Of a stretch of 64,000 nt of DNA, positions 37,089 through 47,028 are shown piece by piece. The DNA comes from Cyanobacteria bacterium SIG28 (lineage in GTDB: Bacteria > Cyanobacteriota > Vampirovibrionia > Gastranaerophilales > Gastranaerophilaceae): NCBI GenBank assembly GCA_015152525.1, contig SUTU01000008.1, positions 48,112-112,111 of the forward strand. The letters run 5' to 3'. The notes under the pieces are model-generated. The model was not told the DNA's origin. It searched no databases and worked only from the letters and a program-made list of their open reading frames with translations. A program made the translations under genes and the position numbers. Positions within the stretch are counted from its first letter, which is position 1. Each line of letters starts with the position of its first letter.

Positions 37089-38759
37089 ATGTTTACAAAG
37101 AACCTTCAAAGGATTGATAACGAAGCTCTAAAAAGAAGACTGCTCAAAGTAAGTGATGTTGACAGCAGGGCTGGAATGTCTTATTGTGTTACTCCTTCAA
37201 ATGATTATATTTTACTAAAAAATGATGTGCCGATTGACGACATAAACAATCCTCGTGAAGCTATAAAAAAGCATTTAAATAAAAGTATTAAACACGAAAT
37301 GGGTAAAAATGATGTTATTATAACTTTCGGTATCGGTTTAGGTTATTTACTGGATGAAGTTTTTAACACTTATCCGAGCCGAATATATGTTTATGAACCT
37401 GACATCAATTTACTTCATTTTGCATTAACTAATGTCGATATTTCCGAACATTTATCCAGTGGAAGAATTTATATTACCAACGATTTAGAAGAACTTTTAA
37501 GCAAATTATCTTCTTCATACTTATCTGAAGATAAATTAGAAATAGTTTATTTAACTAATTATGCCATTTCCAGAAACAAAGAAATGTTACTTTTAACTCA
37601 AAAAGTATACGATGTTTGTAAATCAAAGCTTGTTGATATTAATACTATTGCAAGATTTTCAAAACAATGGCTGATTAATGAGATTAATAATATAAACTAT
37701 ATTAATAATAACCAAGGATATTTGTTAGCAGATTTAGAAAACAAATTTCAAGGTCAAATAGCACTTGTTGCAGCGGCAGGACCTTCTTTAAGAGATAACA
37801 TAGAAAAAATTAAAGCCAATAGAGATAAATTCGTATTGTTTGCTGTTAATAAAACTGTAAAATATCTGCTTGAAAACAATGTTGAGCCGGATTTTGTAAT
37901 CTTTTTGGATGCAGGAAATTCCGACTACACTTTGGGTAATTTGAAGGACAAACTGGCAAATTGTTGTTGCATAACCGACGTTCGAGCCGATAGCGCATTG
38001 GTTAACAAAGGGTTCAAAAAAATATTTTACAACTTCAATGGTACAGATTTTTTAATCAAAGAATTAGCCGCTTACAACAAGTTTATTAAATTCTTTGAAT
38101 CGGGTGGAACAGCTTCATCATTAGCTTTAACTGCAGCTGTTAAAATGGGATTTTCAAAAGTCATATTCTCAGGTCTGGATTTAGCTTTTAAAGATAATAT
38201 GATTTATTCAACCGGTGAAACGATGAACAGAATTTCTCAAGAAGAAATTATTGTTGATAACATCAAAAAAAATCTTGTTAAAGTTAAATCAGTTAATGGC
38301 GATATGGTTTACACAAGGGAAGACTATGAAGTATTTATCAGGCACTTTGAAGAATTAATCAAAAGATTAAATTATTTCGAATTATACAACACAACTACTT
38401 TTGGTGCTGCAATCCCTGGAATGAACAACATTGGCTTTGATGACATAAATTTATTTGCGACAAAAACACTTCAACCTCTTGCATTTGTTCATCCTGTAAA
38501 AATTGAAATTGAAAAGTTTGTTCAAAATGAGTTTGCAAACATTAACAATATTATTTCAATACTTTCAAAAGGTGTATTTTCTTCGATTTTAGTTTCAGCA
38601 ATTATAAAATCGGCTTTAATATATCAATATTTACAAGCCGATATTTTAAAAGTTTTACAAAGAAACTTTGACCCTAATTTGGCAGAAGATTTTACAAACA
38701 AAACAAAAAATGCTATTAAAGTTGTTGTAGAACTTCTTCAAAAAAATCGAATGGTATAA
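37089..38759 (+). CDS. Maf/DUF115-family protein (motility-associated glycosyltransferase-like, MptE-like domain)
   Basis: ALVAAAGPSLRDNIEKIKANRDKFVLFAVNKTVKYLLENNVEPDFVIFLDAGNSDY; ESGGTASSLALTAAVKMGFSKVIFSGLDLAF. Confidence 0.85.
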   Translation: MFTKNLQRIDNEALKRRLLKVSDVDSRAGMSYCVTPSNDYILLKNDVPIDDINNPREAIKKHLNKSIKHEMGKNDVIITFGIGLGYLLDEVFNTYPSRIYVYEPDINLLHFALTNVDISEHLSSGRIYITNDLEELLSKLSSSYLSEDKLEIVYLTNYAISRNKEMLLLTQKVYDVCKSKLVDINTIARFSKQWLINEINNINYINNNQGYLLADLENKFQGQIALVAAAGPSLRDNIEKIKANRDKFVLFAVNKTVKYLLENNVEPDFVIFLDAGNSDYTLGNLKDKLANCCCITDVRADSALVNKGFKKIFYNFNGTDFLIKELAAYNKFIKFFESGGTASSLALTAAVKMGFSKVIFSGLDLAFKDNMIYSTGETMNRISQEEIIVDNIKKNLVKVKSVNGDMVYTREDYEVFIRHFEELIKRLNYFELYNTTTFGAAIPGMNNIGFDDINLFATKTLQPLAFVHPVKIEIEKFVQNEFANINNIISILSKGVFSSILVSAIIKSALIYQYLQADILKVLQRNFDPNLAEDFTNKTKNAIKVVVELLQKNRMV

Positions 38760-38788
38760 ACATATTAAAGAAGATGCAAAAAGTTCCC

Positions 38789-38825
38789 AGAGTTTGCGGA
38801 AAAATAAAGTTTTTCAGCAAACTCT
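38789..38825. terminator. Long hairpin between convergent genes
   Basis: agagtttgc-g-gaaaaa-taaag-tttttc-a-gcaaactct (9 + 6 bp with one mismatch). Confidence 0.6.
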
Positions 38826-39141
38826 AAATATGTTTTTCAACATTCGTAATTATTGAACCTTTAGGCATCAAACCAACAAGTCTTTCAACAGCTTCACCAT
38901 TTTTAAACACCATAAGTGTTGGTAAACCGCTAACTTGATACTGTTTTGCCATTTCAATATTATCATCGGTATTAATTTTTGCAAACTTTACTCTTGATGA
39001 CATTTCTGATTCAACTTCTTCCAAAATCGGTCCTAATTTTCTGCAAGGCCCGCACCAATTGGCAAAAAAGTCTACTACTACAACACCATTATGTGCAATC
39101 ACTTCTGTTTCAAAATTTTCTGAATTTATTTCTTGAACCAT
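38824..39141 (-). CDS. trxA: Thioredoxin
   Basis: VVVDFFANWCGPCRKLGPILEEV; VSGLPTLMVFKNGE. Confidence 0.96.
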   Translation of the reverse strand: MVQEINSENFETEVIAHNGVVVVDFFANWCGPCRKLGPILEEVESEMSSRVKFAKINTDDNIEMAKQYQVSGLPTLMVFKNGEAVERLVGLMPKGSIITNVEKHI

Positions 39142-39266
39142 AATTTTACTCCTCTTACTATCATCACAAAACTATATTACCATATATTCTATATTTATGC
39201 TATTATACCTATAGGGAGAAGACAAGGATATTTATATATCGCTATTATTACAGATAAGGTGAAAAA

Positions 39267-40184
39267 ATGCCAAGAAAAAAAGAAATTGAAATAGTATTAG
39301 ATACCGAAACAACCGGACTGGATTATACAAGAGAAAGAATAATAGAATTTGCTGCAGTTAGACTGGAAAACGGAAAAATTGTAGATGAGTTTCAAACTCT
39401 TATTAATCCTCAACAACATATAAGAAAATCTTCAATGGCTATTCATGGAATTACTCAAGAGATGGTAGAAGATGCACCTACAGAAGAAGAAATTTTACCA
39501 CAAATACTAGAATTTATTGGTGATTACCCTATTGTTGCCCACAATGCTATTTTTGATTTTTCTTTTCTAAACGAAGCTAAAAAACGTGTTTTAGGCGAAG
39601 ATTTAAAAAATTCAAGAATCGACACTCAAAACATGTTTAAAGAAATTGCACCGGATTTAGAATCTCACGGACTCGAGGCTTTAACAAAACGATTTAATGT
39701 TGAATTAAACAACCACCACCGTGCTATGGCTGATACAATGGGGTTAGCGCTTGCTTATCCTAAATTAAAAAAAATATATTTACAAAGACTTGATTGGCAA
39801 AAGAAACAACTTCCAAATGTCGATTACCTATTTGACAGATATTTGAGAATACAACAAAGTATTGCTACAATGCAAGCTGAATTACAAGATTTAAAATCAG
39901 TATTTAAACTTTATTTTGAGCTTGGTGGCGAACCTCTTGAAGCTGAAACCGGAGAATTAATGGTTTACCAATCAAAGCACTCTTTTGGATATGAATTTAA
40001 TGATGTTAAAGAAGTTCTTGAAAATGTCGGCGCATTAGAAAAAGCTGTCAAATTAAATAACGGATTTATTGACAGGCTTTGTAACGGACTTAGTTTATCT
40101 GAAGAATATAAAGAAATTATTAGAGAAGCTCGTCAAGAAATTTCCGAAACACGCAATATTCAGGTTATTAAGCCATGCAAATAG
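39267..40184 (+). CDS. DnaQ-like 3'-5' exonuclease (DNA pol III epsilon type)
   Basis: IVLDTETTGLDYTRERIIEFAAVRL; AIHGITQEMVEDAP; VAHNAIFDFSFLN; HHRAMADTMGLALAY. Confidence 0.92.
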   Translation: MPRKKEIEIVLDTETTGLDYTRERIIEFAAVRLENGKIVDEFQTLINPQQHIRKSSMAIHGITQEMVEDAPTEEEILPQILEFIGDYPIVAHNAIFDFSFLNEAKKRVLGEDLKNSRIDTQNMFKEIAPDLESHGLEALTKRFNVELNNHHRAMADTMGLALAYPKLKKIYLQRLDWQKKQLPNVDYLFDRYLRIQQSIATMQAELQDLKSVFKLYFELGGEPLEAETGELMVYQSKHSFGYEFNDVKEVLENVGALEKAVKLNNGFIDRLCNGLSLSEEYKEIIREARQEISETRNIQVIKPCK

Positions 40185-41554
40185 CAAACAAAAAAGACAT
40201 TCCTGAAGAACTTACCCTAAAGATAGAAAAACTTTCTAATCTGGGTTATGGAATTGCTAAATTAGACGGATATGTGATTTTTGTTGAAAACGCTTGCCCT
40301 AATGATGTTGTAAAAGTGCGTATCGGCAAAAAAAACAAAAATTATGCTAATGCAAAAATTACAGAAATAATACAACCTTCCGAGCATAGAATTAAACCAT
40401 TCTGTCCTATGCAAAATGTTTGTGGTGCTTGTCAATTACAATTTATTGATTATAAATATCAACTCGAATTAAAAGAAGAAATTGTTAAAGACGCCATTCA
40501 CTCAATTTGTGGCGAAGACATTCAAGTCAGAAATGTTATCGCCAGTCCACAAGAAAAAGCTTATCGACACAAAATCCAATATCCAATCTCTGAAACCAAG
40601 GATTCAAAAAGAATTCTAGCAGGATATTACAAACAAGGTTCACATGATATTGTTAACATAAAATACTGTCCGATACAGCCACAATATTGCGACGAAATTA
40701 TAGAATTTATAAGAACGGAAGCACCGAACTTTAAAATAAGCGGTTATAACGAAAAAAAGCATGCCGGTGATTTAAGACACGTTGTTATCAGAACTTCTGC
40801 ATACAACAAATCAACACTTGTAGTTTTAGTTATTAACTCCATAAAAGTTCTTGAAAATGTAAAAAAACTTGCTAAAAAAATTTATGAAAATTTTGAAAAC
40901 GTTGTTGGGGTTTCGATTAACCTCAACCCGAACAAAACCAATTTGATACTGGGAAAAGAAACTGAAAACATAGTCGGCGAAAGTTATATCGAAGAAAAAC
41001 TTTGCGACAAAATTTTTAAAGTTGGTGCTGAAACTTTCTTTCAAGTTAATCCGACAAGTGCTAACAACATATTTGAGTATGTAAAAAGCTATATTTCTGA
41101 AAACTTTAACAAACCAACTATTCTTGATGCTTATGCCGGGATTACAACTTTTGGAATTTGCCTTAGTGATATTGCCCAAAAAGTCGTTTCAGTTGAAGAA
41201 GTAAAAGCGTCTGTCGATTTAGCATCTAAAATAATCAAAGAAAATCATATCAAAAATGTGGAACTACACAATATGGATGCAGGAAAATTCTTTGAAAAAG
41301 AACTGAATACCAAGGGACGTTCGTTTGATGTTACAGTGTTGGATCCGCCAAGAAAAGGATGCACGCAAGAAAGTTTAGACTATGCTTTAAAATTAACCAA
41401 AAATAAAATAGTTTATGTTTCTTGTAATCCTGCAACTTTGGCAAGAGATTTAAAATACTTAATCGAAAAAGGGTGTAAAGTTGACTACATACAGCCGTTT
41501 GATATGTTTCCTCATACATACCATATTGAAAACGTTGCCATAATTAGTTTATAA
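40175..41554 (+). CDS. TrmA/RlmD-family RNA (uracil-C5)-methyltransferase
   Basis: TRAM-like N terminus; C(x5)CGAC Fe-S motif CPMQNVCGACQLQ; FFQVNPTSANN; LDPPRKGC; YVSCNPATLARDL. Confidence 0.92.
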   Translation: MQIANKKDIPEELTLKIEKLSNLGYGIAKLDGYVIFVENACPNDVVKVRIGKKNKNYANAKITEIIQPSEHRIKPFCPMQNVCGACQLQFIDYKYQLELKEEIVKDAIHSICGEDIQVRNVIASPQEKAYRHKIQYPISETKDSKRILAGYYKQGSHDIVNIKYCPIQPQYCDEIIEFIRTEAPNFKISGYNEKKHAGDLRHVVIRTSAYNKSTLVVLVINSIKVLENVKKLAKKIYENFENVVGVSINLNPNKTNLILGKETENIVGESYIEEKLCDKIFKVGAETFFQVNPTSANNIFEYVKSYISENFNKPTILDAYAGITTFGICLSDIAQKVVSVEEVKASVDLASKIIKENHIKNVELHNMDAGKFFEKELNTKGRSFDVTVLDPPRKGCTQESLDYALKLTKNKIVYVSCNPATLARDLKYLIEKGCKVDYIQPFDMFPHTYHIENVAIISL

Positions 41555-41555
41555 A

Positions 41556-42767
41556 TTATCCCTTAGTCAGAAAGTCTTGTTTATACGGCACGTCTTTGTT
41601 TGTAAAACCGGTTCGCACAATATTCCGTCCAAATTTCTGTTCAAGTTTATCCAAAGCTTTGCCAAGGTTTTCATTTTGTTCTCGTTTTTTGTTATCACAA
41701 AATAAATCCATTTGCTCATTTTCACAAGGATTAAAATTCTCTAAAAGAATTCCGACACTTCGGTATAAAGTATTATAAGAATACATTTTTTCTAAAAGTT
41801 TTGTCGCTACTTCTGAAATTTCAAATTCAAAATTTGTTGAATGTTCCAGTTCTTCTTTTTCAACATAAACTCTAAAATCTTTGGTTTTTAAAATCACACC
41901 GATATTTTTGCATTTGCAATCCGCACACCTTAACTTTCTGCAAGCAGAGTGAATATGAACCATTAATTCATTTTTTAAAAATTCTAAATCATTTGAAAAT
42001 TCCAAAAAAGATTTTGTATCCATTATGGATTTAGGTAATCTTGTTTCTGTAGAAACTTTATTAATAACATTACCCAGAAGTTCATACTTAAGCTCTAAAC
42101 CTAATTTTCCAAAACGACTTTTTAACCAGATATCATTTTTCTGTACATAATCGTAAGCCGTATAAATTCCATGCCCTCTTAATTTTGGCTCTAACCTCCT
42201 GCCAATTCCCCAAACTTCGCCTATTTGAGAAGATTTTAATAATCTTTGCAAACCGCATTTTCCTGCTATATATACATGGTCTTCCGTATTTTTCGATTTG
42301 TCAGAAGCCAATTTTGCCAAAGCTTTTGTTCTGCTTATTCCTACAGATACTGGGATACCAACCTCTTGAGCAATCAAATCTCTTATATATTTAGCCAAAT
42401 CATAATAATTTTTCTTATAGAATTTTGATAAGCCAGTTAAATCAACAAATGCCTCATCTATAGAATAAACTTCGACTGTTGGACTAAATTCTTTTAATAA
42501 ATTCATTACTTGTTGCGATATGCTTGCATAATGATAGTGCTGTGCATTAATATAAATACAATTAGGAAACTCCTTCTTTGCCATAAACAACGGATGCCCC
42601 ATTGGAATTCCCATCTGTTTAGCTTCAATAGAGCGAGCTATTACACAACCTCTTTCACCTGAAACCACGCAAACAGGTTTGCCGTTTAATCTTGGATTGA
42701 GTTTTCGCTCACAAGAAACAAAAAAACTATCACAGTCTATTAAAGCTATGTATTTCTGTTCTATCAT
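41556..42767 (-). CDS. Y-family DNA polymerase, UmuC/DinP type
   Basis: IALIDCDSFFVSCERKLNPRLNGKPVCVVSGERGCVIARSIEAKQMGI; VEVYSIDEAFVDLTGL. Confidence 0.93.
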   Translation of the reverse strand: MIEQKYIALIDCDSFFVSCERKLNPRLNGKPVCVVSGERGCVIARSIEAKQMGIPMGHPLFMAKKEFPNCIYINAQHYHYASISQQVMNLLKEFSPTVEVYSIDEAFVDLTGLSKFYKKNYYDLAKYIRDLIAQEVGIPVSVGISRTKALAKLASDKSKNTEDHVYIAGKCGLQRLLKSSQIGEVWGIGRRLEPKLRGHGIYTAYDYVQKNDIWLKSRFGKLGLELKYELLGNVINKVSTETRLPKSIMDTKSFLEFSNDLEFLKNELMVHIHSACRKLRCADCKCKNIGVILKTKDFRVYVEKEELEHSTNFEFEISEVATKLLEKMYSYNTLYRSVGILLENFNPCENEQMDLFCDNKKREQNENLGKALDKLEQKFGRNIVRTGFTNKDVPYKQDFLTKG

Positions 42768-42949
42768 TAAACCTCTGTTTTTCCAGTACTTATCTAAGTT
42801 TATCATCAAAAACAATCTCCCTGCAACAAAGTATTACTTTTTTCGCGTTTGGGCAAAAAAAGTTTATAAATTGCAAAACAAAAAGCCCTCTTAAAAGAGA
42901 GCTTAGACATATTAATGTGGAAATAATGAAGATTTTTATGATGAACAAC

Positions 42950-43300
42950 TTAAAATCTTATAGAAAATCCGGCACCGCTCATCGGAACATAAGGACCATA
43001 ATAATAAAAATCATCACACCAACCTAATCTATGATTGCAGCGATAACCGCACCTATTGCCAAACCCGCAACTGCGCCAATAGCTATGCCTGGGAGTACCT
43101 GTATGAATAGTTATACCGCCATGCGGTCTATGCATTCTTGGCGGATGGTGATGATGACCGGCATGAATTCGATGACCACCATGGTGATTTCCAGGTCCAC
43201 CCGGACCACCATGCCCCCCAGGACCACCGGGTGATGCCATAGCCGGTGTAGTTAAACCTATTACTGCTATTAATCCTAATACTGCAAGAACCTTTTTCAT
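42950..43300 (-). CDS. Secreted His/Gly-rich small protein
   Basis: Signal peptide MKKVLAVLGLIAVIGLTTPAMA followed by GGPGGHGG...HHHH-rich region and four Cys; AGGTG-type RBS. Confidence 0.75.
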   Translation of the reverse strand: MKKVLAVLGLIAVIGLTTPAMASPGGPGGHGGPGGPGNHHGGHRIHAGHHHHPPRMHRPHGGITIHTGTPRHSYWRSCGFGNRCGYRCNHRLGWCDDFYYYGPYVPMSGAGFSIRF

Positions 43301-43475
43301 AGAACACCTCCGTTTTCAAAAATAAAACGAATTAAATTTAGAAAAGTTCATTTATATAAAATAAAGTGTTACAAAATTTTAATAATTCTTTAGATTTAAG
43401 CAATTTTTCTGAGATAAAAAACTTTTTATACATGAGAAACTACATAAAGTCTAAACACGAAAGAAAGAGAAAAAC

Positions 43476-44036
43476 ATGGGAAATGAATTAAATGGCATTG
43501 ATTTTCGTATTGGTACAGATTTAAAGCTTTTTGAAGAAACTCATCAAAACAACAAAAGCATACCTGCATCTGTTTTTGATTTTATTAAACATGATGAAGA
43601 TAAAATAATCACTAATAATATTGAACTTCAGCTATTTAATAAATTACTCTATAAAGATAGTAACCTAACAATGCCTACCATCAATCGCGATGATCCTGAA
43701 ACAATACATGATGAAAATACTCTGGGGAAAAATACTTACGTAAAAATGGAATATAGAGATTCAACACATACGGTTAATTATGAAAGAAATAAGCAAACTT
43801 CTACACAGTATATTATAAATGGCGAAAGTATATCCTCTGATGGAAGAAGGTATAGTTATGAAGATGAACTTCGAGATACAAATGGTGATAATATTGCTGA
43901 TTGCAGAATTACTACCATAAAATATAATGACGATTGTAAAACTGTAAAAACCTTAACGGATAGAAACTTAGATGGCATTTACGATGCCGGAACTATTGAA
44001 TGGGATAACTCAAAATCAACTAATAATCAAGAGTAA
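43476..44036 (+). CDS. Hypothetical protein with two Asp-rich Ca-binding-like loops
   Basis: DTNGDNIAD and DRNLDGIYD motifs. Confidence 0.65.
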   Translation: MGNELNGIDFRIGTDLKLFEETHQNNKSIPASVFDFIKHDEDKIITNNIELQLFNKLLYKDSNLTMPTINRDDPETIHDENTLGKNTYVKMEYRDSTHTVNYERNKQTSTQYIINGESISSDGRRYSYEDELRDTNGDNIADCRITTIKYNDDCKTVKTLTDRNLDGIYDAGTIEWDNSKSTNNQE

Positions 44037-44050
44037 AAATACTTATATGC

Positions 44051-44083
44051 AAAAAGGTCAGAGTTAATAACTCTGACCTTTTT
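44051..44083. terminator. Bidirectional intrinsic terminator
   Basis: aaaaaggtcagagtt-aat-aactctgaccttttt perfect 15-bp stem. Confidence 0.92.
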
Positions 44084-44101
44084 GTACTATTAATTTTAAA
44101 A

Positions 44102-45448
44102 TTATTCTTTCAAGAATGATTCATAATTTCTTGCAAGTAAATGAGTTTTTACTTGATTAATCAAATCCAAAGCAACACCAACCATAATTATTAAAGATGT
44201 TGCTCCAATACCTTGAAGAGTTGTTATATTAGTTAAGTAGCTGGCAAAAGCCGGAACTAATGCAATAATACCCAAACCCAAAGCACCGATAAAAGTTGTT
44301 TTAGTCAAGATTTTATCCAAAGCTTCAGCTGTCGGTTTACCTGGTTTTATACCAGGAATAGATGAACCGTATTTCTTAAGATTGTCAGCAATTTCCTTTG
44401 GCTGCATATTTGGCATAATTGATGCATAAAAGAATGTTAACAAAACAATCATAAAGAAGTATATTGCATAATATGTTGCACCGCTCGGATTGAAAACTCG
44501 TGTCAAAGTTTCAACCGCACTTTGTAACCAAGGTGTAGGTAACTGTTGAGAACCTATTAAGCTCAATATTGTTGATGGAAATAACAATATTGCTACTGCA
44601 AAGATTATCGGCATTACACCGCCCGGATTAAGTTTAAACGGAATGAAAGTATTAACACCGCCATAAACCTTATTACCAACTTGTCGTTTAGGATTAACAA
44701 TTATAACCTTTCTTATAGCTTCTTGCATAACAACAATAAACACCATTGTTATAAAGAATATTGCTAATAAAAGCATTAAATTCCATCCTAAAGAAGGTTG
44801 TCCGGCTATCATTTGAGCAGTTCTTGATGAATATAACGGGATACCTGAAATAATACCCACGAAAATAATCAAAGAACCACCGTTTCCAATACCCTTTTCA
44901 GTAATAAGTTCTGATAACCACATTACAAGAACTGAACCAGCTGTTAAAGTTAACACGGAAGATATATAAAACATTGTGTGATTAACACCGGCAGTAATTG
45001 CATTTGTATGAGCCATGAAACTCATAAAAATGATTGCCTGAAAAGCCGCCAACACAACAGTAAACATACGAGTGTATTGAGAAAGCTTTCTTCTGCCGGC
45101 TTCACCGTCTTCTTTTTGTAATTTCTCTAATGCAGGAACAATTACTGCCATCAATTGCATTATAATTGATGATGTAATGTATGGTCCGATACCGAGTGCA
45201 AATATCGAAACTTTTCCTAACGCACCACCGGAAAACAAATCTAAGAAACCTAAGATATTATTTTGGCTTGCTAAGTTAGAAAAATATTCGTTATTAACAC
45301 CGAACAAAGGTAAATGAATACCAAAACGAAACAACACCAACATCAAAAAAGTAAAAATTAATTTTTCTTTTAATCCTGATGCGTTCCACATCGACATTAA
45401 ATCTGCCGTTGTAGGTACTCTCATTTTACCTGAAATTCCATTTGCCAT
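44102..45448 (-). CDS. secY: Preprotein translocase subunit SecY
   Basis: LFRFGIHLPLFGVNNEYF; GIGPYITSSIIMQL; ITEKGIGNGGSLIIF. Confidence 0.96.
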   Translation of the reverse strand: MANGISGKMRVPTTADLMSMWNASGLKEKLIFTFLMLVLFRFGIHLPLFGVNNEYFSNLASQNNILGFLDLFSGGALGKVSIFALGIGPYITSSIIMQLMAVIVPALEKLQKEDGEAGRRKLSQYTRMFTVVLAAFQAIIFMSFMAHTNAITAGVNHTMFYISSVLTLTAGSVLVMWLSELITEKGIGNGGSLIIFVGIISGIPLYSSRTAQMIAGQPSLGWNLMLLLAIFFITMVFIVVMQEAIRKVIIVNPKRQVGNKVYGGVNTFIPFKLNPGGVMPIIFAVAILLFPSTILSLIGSQQLPTPWLQSAVETLTRVFNPSGATYYAIYFFMIVLLTFFYASIMPNMQPKEIADNLKKYGSSIPGIKPGKPTAEALDKILTKTTFIGALGLGIIALVPAFASYLTNITTLQGIGATSLIIMVGVALDLINQVKTHLLARNYESFLKE

Positions 45449-45900
45449 TATACTAATTCAACCTTTCCGCCTGCTGCTTCGATTTTTTCTTTTGCTGATG
45501 GAGAAACATAATCAGCTTTTACTGTAATAGCTTTTGAAATTTCACCATTACCCAAAATTCTTAAACCGTCGCAAGAAGGATGAGCTTTTTTAATTTCTTT
45601 CAATGATGCTAAAGAAATTTCTGTAATACTCAATTCAGCTAATCTGCCAACATTGATTTCAGCATAATTTCTTGCATTGATAATTTGGAAGCCTTTCAAT
45701 TTAGGAAGTCTTCTGTAAGCAGGCATTTGACCGCCTTCAAAACCTCTTTTAGAGCTTCTGCCTGAACGTTGACCTTCACCGTTATGACCACGACAAGATG
45801 TTTTACCGTGTCCAGATGAACGACCGCGTCCTACTCTTTTTGATTTGCCTGTTGAACCTTCAGCAGGTCTTAAATCTTCTAATGTAATTCTATCTGCCAT
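45448..45900 (-). CDS. rplO: 50S ribosomal protein L15
   Basis: LEDLRPAEGSTGKSKRVGRGRSSGHGKTSCRGHNGEGQRSG. Confidence 0.96.
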   Translation of the reverse strand: MADRITLEDLRPAEGSTGKSKRVGRGRSSGHGKTSCRGHNGEGQRSGRSSKRGFEGGQMPAYRRLPKLKGFQIINARNYAEINVGRLAELSITEISLASLKEIKKAHPSCDGLRILGNGEISKAITVKADYVSPSAKEKIEAAGGKVELV

Positions 45901-45930
45901 TTTTATTTTCCTTTACTATAAATTATTTTA

Positions 45931-46116
45931 CTATTCAGAAACTTCTACTAAGTGAGAAATTTTGTTTGCCATACCCATAATTGTATCGCTATTGTAGTGT
46001 TCAACAACTTGATTTAGTTTTCTCAAACCCAAAGATTGTGCAACTTTACGTTGTGCTTCAGATGAGCCGATTAAACTTTTAACAAGTTTTATTTTTACTA
46101 ATTTATTATTTGCCAT
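45931..46116 (-). CDS. rpmD: 50S ribosomal protein L30
   Basis: VKIKLVKSLIGSSEAQRKVAQSLGLRKLNQVVEHYNSDTIMGMANKISHLVEV. Confidence 0.95.
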   Translation of the reverse strand: MANNKLVKIKLVKSLIGSSEAQRKVAQSLGLRKLNQVVEHYNSDTIMGMANKISHLVEVSE

Positions 46117-46171
46117 TTTTTTATTTCCTTTTTCTAATTTTATTATTTAAAAACTAATATTTAATAGCCTA

Positions 46172-46822
46172 CTAGTTTAATAATTCAGCCATTGTTAAAC
46201 CACGTTTTTTAGCAACTTCATTAAATGGTCTAAGTGATTTTAGAGCTTCTAATGTAGCGTTTGCAGCGTTAAGAGGTGATTTTGAACCTAAAGATTTTGA
46301 AAGAATATTTTCAATACCAGCAAGTTCAAGAACTGAACGAACAGCACCACCGGCAATAATACCAGTACCTTGAGAAGCCGGTCTTAACATAACTGCACCA
46401 GCACCTGATCTACCGGTGATAGGGTGTGGAATAGTTGTTTTGAAAATAGGCACTGTAATAAGATTTTTTCTTCCGTCAGCAATAGCTTTTTGAATAGCAA
46501 TGATAACTTCAGAAGCTTTAGCACAACCAACACCAACTTGTCCTTTTTGGTTACCAACAATTACGATTGCACGGAAGCTAAGTTTTTTACCACCTTTAAC
46601 AACCTTAGTTACACGACGGATTTGAACTACTTGTTCTTTCCATTCAGATTCAGGTTTTACTTCTTGAGTTTCTACTTTTTTCTTTCTTGAGCGTTGTTTT
46701 TTTGCTGGAAGAACTGTTACTTCTTCTTCAACAACTTCTTCTGTTTCTACTGCATCTACCACTTCTTCTGTAGCTTCTACAGTTTCAACAGTTTCTTCAT
46801 TAATAATTTTTTCTTCTGACAT
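46172..46822 (-). CDS. rpsE: 30S ribosomal protein S5 with acidic/basic N-terminal extension
   Basis: S5 core [46 protein letters not shown] preceded by ~60 extra residues. Confidence 0.95.
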   Translation of the reverse strand: MSEEKIINEETVETVEATEEVVDAVETEEVVEEEVTVLPAKKQRSRKKKVETQEVKPESEWKEQVVQIRRVTKVVKGGKKLSFRAIVIVGNQKGQVGVGCAKASEVIIAIQKAIADGRKNLITVPIFKTTIPHPITGRSGAGAVMLRPASQGTGIIAGGAVRSVLELAGIENILSKSLGSKSPLNAANATLEALKSLRPFNEVAKKRGLTMAELLN

Positions 46823-46900
46823 GATTTACCTTTCTGTCTTTTCTTACATATAGTGTTCTACTTATTTTTTATTAATACAACCAAATACTCAAACATCACA

Positions 46901-46922
46901 AAAAGCCATCTTTAGGCTTTTA
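46901..46922 (-). terminator. Terminator downstream of dnaE
   Basis: Minus strand aaaagcc-taaagat-ggctttttg. Confidence 0.7.
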
Positions 46923-47028
46923 ACAAATATTCGGCTGTGGGTTCTTTTCTGACAATAACAATCTTAAACAAAACAAAACCAAAAGTAAATAGGGTTAAGA
47001 CATTTTATTACTATTTGTTAAGAATTAT

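Noticed and set aside
42768-42900. LexA/SOS box upstream of the Y-family polymerase
   Set aside because: No CTGT-N8-ACAG, CGAAC-N4-GTTCG or AGTACnnnnGTACT-like site seen; SOS control cannot be claimed.
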